A stretch of DNA of 64,000 bases from Dendrophyllia cribrosa (taxonomy: Eukaryota > Cnidaria > Anthozoa > Scleractinia > Dendrophylliidae), in NCBI GenBank assembly GCA_024195265.1, contig JAJLRJ010000014.1:15359959-15423958 (forward strand), in the 5' to 3' direction. The position numbers and the translations under genes were made by a program. Below, one piece after another: positions 57,560 to 64,000 of this stretch (positions are counted from its first letter, which is position 1; every line of letters begins with the position of its first letter). Under the pieces are notes generated by a model that was given only the letters and a program-made list of their open reading frames with translations, did no database searches and was not told where the DNA came from.

Positions 57560-58918
57560 AACAAAACTTTTTTATAAGAACGTTGAGGCCGAGATTTGCC
57601 ATTATTTACTAAGAACGTACCCTAGCTGTTAACAATGACCTTAAAATGTATCGGCAAGTCTTATTCTATTTTATCATAGCAAACATGTTTAATAATTGGC
57701 AAATTTGTAGAACGTCACCTATATTTCTTTCTTGTTACTCAGAACTATGACTTACTGTAATACTGTGGCATTTATCCTGAGAACATGCTAAGGTTTTTTT
57801 TTTCTGGCTCAAATCACCAAAAAATAAGGACGTTAAGTCCCAGCTCATTCTCATTTTCTCCCTGTGGCCAACACAACATCAACACACTGTTCTTTCATTT
57901 TTTTCCTCTTTTTTTGTTTGGCCAACACAATAACATTTAACCCACTATAAAAGTTATGCTTGATTTCCAACATTTTGTGTCTGAATTCCTCTACACACAT
58001 CATAGAAATTTATGAACATCTAAATAAACAAAATTGCTTGAAACCGTACCTATATACAAGAGACCTTGCAAGTGAAAACCAGCTCCTTTAAAATCAACAA
58101 AGTGTACTTCCAGAAAATATCCATCCCCCTCCACAACAGGAAGGTTTGTTTGTTTTAACCCTCTGCCCACCACTCTGAAAATCCTAGTTTAGTTTCGGTA
58201 TGAATATTTTCTGAAACTGCTCTGGCATGAATGAGCAACAGACCAAAATTAAAGAAAAATAAAATAAATATTTAGAGGTTCTTCAAGTCACAACTATGGT
58301 AATATACAACATAAACAATTCTACAAGTAAGTGTGATTTAATTAGTTGTTCACATCAAATTTCTTAACACACATGAAGACCATTTTGAATAATTTAAATA
58401 TGGTCAACTATTTCATTATTAGATGTGAGGGCCCCCTGGGTTGGGTCAAATGTCTTATTTTACACTTTCTTTGCCACACGTTTCTTTCAGTCTGCACATG
58501 TCTTATGTCTAAAAAAATATCTTATGTCTTCCTGAACATCAAACTGCTTTGGTAACGGGAGAGAGGAGAATGGAACCAAGGCCTCAGTAACCTCTCGCGC
58601 GGCACTTTGATTGATTTGCTGTCCACCATCCCTTGGTTTTCAACATTGTTCAAACGCTCTGCAGTAAAAAAAAATATACATATGACACAATTATAATTGT
58701 ACCATCTGTGCTGGAGGGGTATACTTATTTCTTTGTGGCAGTGTGCAACTGGCACTATGAAACATACCAGACCATTTTCAGCTGCATTTTGCGACCCTAT
58801 ACTAGACTAGACACCAACAATTTCCTACCCTATCCCAGATCCAAAGGCTGGAGGTGCAAAGCCTGGTCTTGGCTATTGTGTTGTTTCCTTAGACAAGACA
58901 CTTTACTCCGCATTGTCT
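57560..58918. other. No gene recognised
   Basis: AT-rich. 58770-58850 resembles the CCCTATCCCAGA-word repeat of 19680-20000. Nothing else identified. Confidence 0.4.
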
Positions 58919-59490
58919 CTCTCCTATGGGGCGCCGTTTGTAAATTTATTATTAAGCAGAAACTGAGGGCTTTTTATCATTATTTAAATGGTTATATTAT
59001 ATAATGAATTCCGGAGATAGCGATTGCTATTTGGTTATATCATATAACCAAACATGCCAAAATGGTTATATCAAATAATTAAAATTTGTTAACAGGGATT
59101 AATTTTGGTTATTTGATATAACCATTATTATCGAAGTTCTTTTAGTTGGTTATTTAAAATAACCAATTGAAAGTCAAATCCCCAAAATGGTTATTTCAAA
59201 TAACCAACTTTATCGCCAATTGCTAAAAATGGTTATTTCAAATAACCAATTTATTGCCATTGCCAAAAAAATGGTTATTTCAAATAACCAATTTATTGCC
59301 ATTGCCAAAAAAAAATAGTTATTTCAAATAACCAAGTTCTCGCCTATTGCCAAAAGTGGTTATTTCAAATAACCGATTTCTGCCAAAAAATGGTTATTTC
59401 AAATAACCATTTCTGTGCCAGGTGTGGCACAGGCGGCCCAAGCTCACTATCAGGTAACCGGAACGTGACCCTTGCTTTATGAGCGGTATA

Positions 59491-59670
59491 GACCCTATTC
59501 ATAAATGGCGGCCGGTTTATTATTCTTTTATATTCATGCTAATCAGCCCAACTAGCCTCGTTAGCATGTGCAAAATTCAAAAGAATTTTTGCTTTAAAAT
59601 GAGGCTAGTTGGGCTGATTAGCATGAATATAAAAGAATAAATAAATCGGCCGCCATTTGTGAATAGGGTC
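59491..59670. mobile_element. TA-flanked 180-bp element, GGCGGCC family
   Basis: Ends GACCCTATTCATAAATGGCG and diverged inverse, TA at 59489-59490 and 59671-59672. Related to 54292-54470. Confidence 0.8.
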
Positions 59671-60142
59671 TATTGTGCACTGGAATGCAACGAATTTGTT
59701 TCAAAACTTAAACATTCGAATCAGTTGTAAATAAAATTAACTTACTCTGTTGATGTGTTGAATTCTTTGTCATTTGCCTGCTCCTCGGACCGATTTAACG
59801 CAATTTAGGCAAGTTATCGTTACTTGGGTGTTCCACTGCACTGCTATGAAAAAGACAAGGCAGAAAAGTGATGTCCGGAGTACCCGCTGCTCGAAGCGAA
59901 TAAATCCACTGAAAATAACCCTGCTGTCACAATTCCTCGATAGAATCAAAGCAGATATATGCTGAAGTTTCCTGTCAGTTCACTCGCTACGCAATTCCAT
60001 CAAAAACGTGTTCCCTACGAAACATTTGTTTCGAGTCAGCTCGATAGTGAGCTTGGGCCGCCTGTGCCACACCTGGCACAGAAATGGTTATTTGAAATAA
60101 CCATTTTTCGGCAGAAATCGGTTATTTGAAATAACCACTTTT

Positions 60143-61893
60143 TTTTTTTTTTTTTTTTTTTTTTATATATATATTTTTTTTTTACAATACATCTACATCA
60201 AGTGCTAAACTTACGATACATGTACGTTACGTACTTATAATACATCTATATAACTTACTTACAATACATCTACATTACTTACTTACAATAAAAATGTGGA
60301 GCAGTTGTACATCGGTCAGGCAGGGGGATATGTACAGAGAATTGAGGTATAAACATGTATATAGTAGAAGAGAATAATTTACTTTAATACTGTACTCAAA
60401 AATTTCCACTTTGATGGTAGAGCGCACGTGCTTCCTAAGTTAATCTCAATGTCATAAATCGATTTAAGATAATGCTGAAAACCTTTTACATTAGGCACAA
60501 TTCTTTTTCTTTTGCTAATCCATATATAATTTCTTGCTAAAAGGCAGCAAAAATTGATCTGTGGATGATTTTTGGACGAGTCTGGCTTTAAACCAAGCGC
60601 GACAAGCATATCTATTGTATGATGTTCTGGAGTAATATTATGTAAAGTCAGAATTGCAGTTAAATTATGCCAGAAGGAGGCCACATTGGGACAAGACCAA
60701 AAGAGATGAAGTAATTTCTCAGGCTCCTCAGTACAAAAAGAGCAATTTGGGTTTTCTTCAATTCCAATTTTTGCAAGAAAGTCATTGGTTGCTATTCGTC
60801 TATGTAACAGTTTGTATTGAAATTCAAGGATTCTGGCACTTTTAGTGTATTTAGCGGCACGTTGGTAAGCTTCTGGCCAGTTAATTAAGTCCATAGAATT
60901 CAAGTTGCAATCCCCGAGCCATTTCTCATGGTTACGGATTGGAGACATAATCTTTGTGGAGAGTAGCTTAGTATAAACGAGTTTACTTGCACGATGGCAT
61001 TTAGCTAATTTTGCCGCGAAGTTTTCATAGTTACTATTGTCTGTATTAACACAGTTGTTTTTACCCGTGTTCCAAAGGGATTTCAGAGCTGACAAAAGTC
61101 CGTTGTATTTCAATGGGCAGACGTTAAGGTTGTATTTGTACTGTAATTGAGCTAATGATAAAAAGTTATTGGAGCCGTCTTTCAAATGTTTCACTTTCGT
61201 AATACCACTTTCAAACCATTCTCGATAGAAGATAGGACGGCTACCAATTCTTACAAGTGAGTTGTACCATAGAGATTGTTCAAGAAATTCAGTTTCTCGG
61301 ACGTTATATGTTCCTCGAAATTAACTTCCGACCAGATTGACAGTATCTCGTTTATGAAAGGACTCTTTAGCTTGAGATTCTCGACAGTGTCATTCCTGTT
61401 TAAGTTGCCTTCAAAAACTATGGTTCCTCCGTGTCTTTCAAGCTCAAGATCAAAGAAATATTTCCATTTTCCCTGGTTTTCTTTGTCCAGGTATTTTTTG
61501 ATCCATGTAGCTTTTAGAGATTTGTTAAAGGATTGTATATCTATCATTTTAAGTCCCCCATTGGAATAATCATTAACAATTATATGGCGTTTGATTTTAT
61601 CTCCTTTTCCATTCCAGAGAAATTCATAAAATAATTTGTTTACTTCCTTGATAACTTTTGCATTTGAATGTAAAGGAGAGAGTACATAGACGAGTTGTGA
61701 AGCAACTAAATTCTTTAGAACTGTTATTTTCCCAATTAAGGTAAGTCTGCGATATTTCCAGCAACTTAAAACATTTCGAACCTTATCTAGTTTTTCGCTA
61801 TAGTTTAGAGATGCTGTTACTTCTGGGTCAATTGAAAACCAAACTCCTAAAGCTTTAACTTTATCTTTGGGCCATTTAAAGTTTTTACCAGGT
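60143..61893 (-). pseudogene. L1/Tx1-like LINE, 5'-truncated, frameshifted
   Basis: The minus-strand reading enters the frame at 61890 with KALGVWFSIDPE, passes WKYRRLTLIGKITVLKNL, LFYEFLWNGK and GGLKMIDI, and shifts frame near 61270. It continues with RIGSRPIFYREWF and ends with a zinc knuckle CSFCTEEPEKLLHLFWSC and a tail to the stop at 60379-60381. A 3' untranslated region of about 240 bp and a poly(A) tract (T run from 60143) follow. TAACCACTTTT at 60132-60142 and 61894-61904 is an 11-bp target duplication. Only the region after the reverse transcriptase palm is present, so it cannot move by itself. Confidence 0.85.
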
Positions 61894-62377
61894 AACCACT
61901 TTTGGCAATAGGCGAGAAATCGGTTATTTGAAATAACCATTTTTTGGCAATAGGCGAGAACTTGGTTATTTGAAATAACCATTTTTTTGGCAATGGCAAT
62001 AAATTGGTTATTTGAAATAACCATTTTTTGGCAATGGCAATAAATTGGTTATTTGAAATAACCATTTGTAGCAATTGGCGATAAACTTGGTTATTTGAAA
62101 TAACCATTTTGGGGATTTAACTTTCAATTGGTTATTTTAAATAACCAACTAAAAGAACTTCGATAATAATGGTTATATCAAACAATCAAAATTAATCCCT
62201 GTTAACAAATTTTAATTATTTGATATAACTATTTCGGCATGTAACTCGTTATATGATACAACCAAATAGCAATCGCTGTCTCCGGAATTCTTTATATAAT
62301 ATAACCATTTAAATAATGATAAAAAGCCCTCAGTTTCTGCTAAATAATAAATTAACAAATGGCACCCCATACTCTCC

Positions 62378-63787
62378 ATCCAGGTCTATAAATGGGTACA
62401 TGTGTCAAAATGCTGGGGGTAACCCTGTGATGGACTAAGCATCCCATCCAGGAATATAAATTTTGATGTTTATTTGAACCCAAACAGCTGTCTATTTTTT
62501 CCTGCATAATGTGATGTAAACAGCATTGCCTAGGTAGCCAGCCACGTCTTTGCTTAGTTCTTTAACCTATTTGAAATGTTATTGAAACTCCTGTGTTTGT
62601 GATGGAAGTCAAGTGGATATAATATTAACTTACCTCTATTAACCAAATAAATACTTGTATCATGTGGGCCATAAGGATAGTTTGACAGTTTGCAGTTCTA
62701 GTAGTAAACAAACATAGATTTTAAAAATGTATGAGAATGTGACTGTACTTCATTTTGTATGTGGCCGAGTCTAAATACCTGGATAGTGAATGTTTTTTTT
62801 TTGTGTACCAAGAACACAAATTTATTATATACATGAACTACATGAGAACAACCTGCTGTGTGATGGACACCTAAACCATTCCAAACTGTCAGTGAGTGGC
62901 CATAGTCCTTATACCGTGTGTGACATCATCACTTTTTAAGTCAAAATACGTTTTTGATGAAGAAATCTTCTGAAGCATTATCAAATGCGAGTGATCCTCA
63001 TTTAAGAAGAAACCCAGTAAATTTGACTGGCAAAATCAAAGAAAAATTTGGTCTTCCTACCAACTGCCACTTCTTGTTACAAATACTTTCACTTTCTTCA
63101 GCATTTACGTGAAAACTTTTCATATCAAAATGAGGTTTGGTGAAAGGCCAACAACAAGGCAAAAATAAAAAAAATGGGAAAAATAAAAAAGGGAGAAAAA
63201 AAGAAGAAAATTTTGCTTTGTGTGCAATTACCCAAAATGAAAAAGTGATATACTAGCCCTTGAAGAGATTTAGAACATTTAGTTTCAATTTGTTGCAATT
63301 TTAATATGACAGTTTGGTCAGTTTGGTTGTAATTTGTTCAGACAATGGTCAATGTTAATGGTTCTCTCCTTGCTCCGAAAGGTTTTTCTCCGGGTTAACT
63401 CCGGTTTTCCCCTCTCCTCAAAAACCAACATTCTAAATTCCAATTTGATCTAGATAGAGGACCTGCATGAAAACCAGCTGCGGCTGTTGTGGCCCTGCAT
63501 GAAAACCAGCTGCGGCTGATGTGGCTTATAGTTATTTTTTTTAAACGACATTATTTAATGGCTTCAAATTGCTGTTTTTGCTACAACTCTTAGGAGTCAA
63601 TGTGACAAGCTATAATATTTACCTCCAGGATGAGATTTCTGTTTTTCATATCTTGTGTCCATTGTGGCACATATCGCTTTGGAATTTGAGGATGGTGGCG
63701 TGACCAGACAGGTATGCTATTAAAAACAAGCCCAGTAAAAAAAAATTTTAAAAGGTAATGGTTCATGCTCAGGAGTATCAGTGAGTA
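62378..63787. other. No gene recognised; short repeats
   Basis: 62395-62460 and 63360-63440 resemble dispersed SINE-like words (GTGATGGACTAAGCATCCCA; TTTTCTCCGGGTTAACTCCGG). 63463-63528 is a 33-bp unit (CCTGCATGAAAACCAGCTGC...) present twice in tandem. Confidence 0.45.
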
Positions 63788-64000
63788 CAGTAAAAACCTG
63801 CAAGTAAGAACCTGCATTTTCACAAGTTAGCCTAAACAGGTTCTTACATAGATGGTAATTAGCACAAATTTAGGCTGTTTAGGTTCTTAAATAGGTTCTT
63901 ATTTTCTGAAGAAAAAAATTACATTGTAGCTAATAGCATGTAGTGGTATAAAGCCTATTCCTTATATAAAATCTGCATACCAAGTAAGTACAGTGTACAT
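63788..64000 (+). mobile_element. Start of a TA-flanked element, cut by the window end
   Basis: CAGTAAAAACCTGC after TA (63786-63787), followed by the same TAAGAACCTG/AGCCTAAACAGGTTCTTA stem-loop words as 3999-5177. The other end lies outside. Confidence 0.45.

Larger units (their letters stand above)
58925..62371. mobile_element. Foldback element built from 17-19-bp palindromes
   Basis: Ends TATGGGG(C/T)GCC and inverse, with CTCTCC on both sides (58919-58924, 62372-62377) as a likely 6-bp target duplication. The left arm to about 59455 holds about ten copies of GGTTATTTCAAATAACC or variants at roughly 42-bp spacing. The right arm (60040-60142 plus 61905-62371) mirrors them in the same order. 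The centre contains a TA-flanked element and the right arm a LINE. Without the LINE the element is about 1.7 kb. Confidence 0.8.

Noticed and set aside
57145..57561. 138-codon plus-strand open frame
   Set aside because: It is AT-rich, inside an inverted-repeat element, and the minus strand has an equally long broken frame. No family recognised.
59028..59410. Regularly spaced palindromes resembling a CRISPR array
   Set aside because: The spacers are similar to each other, the array is mirrored in the right arm, and the context is an animal genome with no cas genes. It is a foldback element.
61847..62107. Minus-strand frame with repeated MVISNNQ units as a repeat protein
   Set aside because: It is simply the translation of the palindromic repeats of the foldback arm.

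Overview
The window looks like nuclear DNA of an animal, most likely a cnidarian and probably a stony coral. It is AT-rich, genes are sparse and intron-bearing, and nearly all structure comes from layered mobile elements. The coral assignment rests on recognising the style of the glycosyltransferase and repeat families, so it is an inference. No bacterial operon, CRISPR array or rRNA gene was seen.

Layout. 1-5180: an AT-rich repeat carrying a broken retroelement endonuclease, a LINE tail, a fresh 487-bp tandem duplication, and a TA-flanked element holding a degenerate hammerhead-like motif. 6112-11749 (minus): the one gene that looks intact, a two-exon GT31 beta-1,3-galactosyltransferase-like gene whose 4.5-kb intron is packed with elements, one of them containing a tRNA-like promoter. 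12691-16690: an old repeat split by a 3.2-kb CACTA-like element with CTA target duplications. 16690-23450: mostly non-coding, with a head-to-head pair of hammerhead-like motifs at 21265-21569. 23592-24231: a broken GPCR gene end.

24490-45333 is dominated by a Polinton/Maverick-like element. A decayed copy at 33322-45327 has 58-bp palindromic ends and a TTGTTC 6-bp target duplication. It keeps remnants of a VLTF3-like factor, a small membrane-associated protein, a collagen-like fibre, a PLA2-domain protein and a protein-primed DNA polymerase B, all broken. A truncated copy at 25759-27640 shares the same host flank, so it arose by segmental duplication.

46998-54560 is a short-unit array interrupted by at least three nested insertions, one containing a CR1/L2-like reverse transcriptase fragment. 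58925-62371 is a foldback element built from about twenty 17-19-bp palindromes, itself hit by a 5'-truncated L1/Tx1-like LINE with an 11-bp target duplication. The window ends inside another TA-flanked element.

Functionally, only the glycosyltransferase is likely to serve the host. The rest records repeated rounds of insertion, inversion and decay, and the order of events can be read from target duplications.
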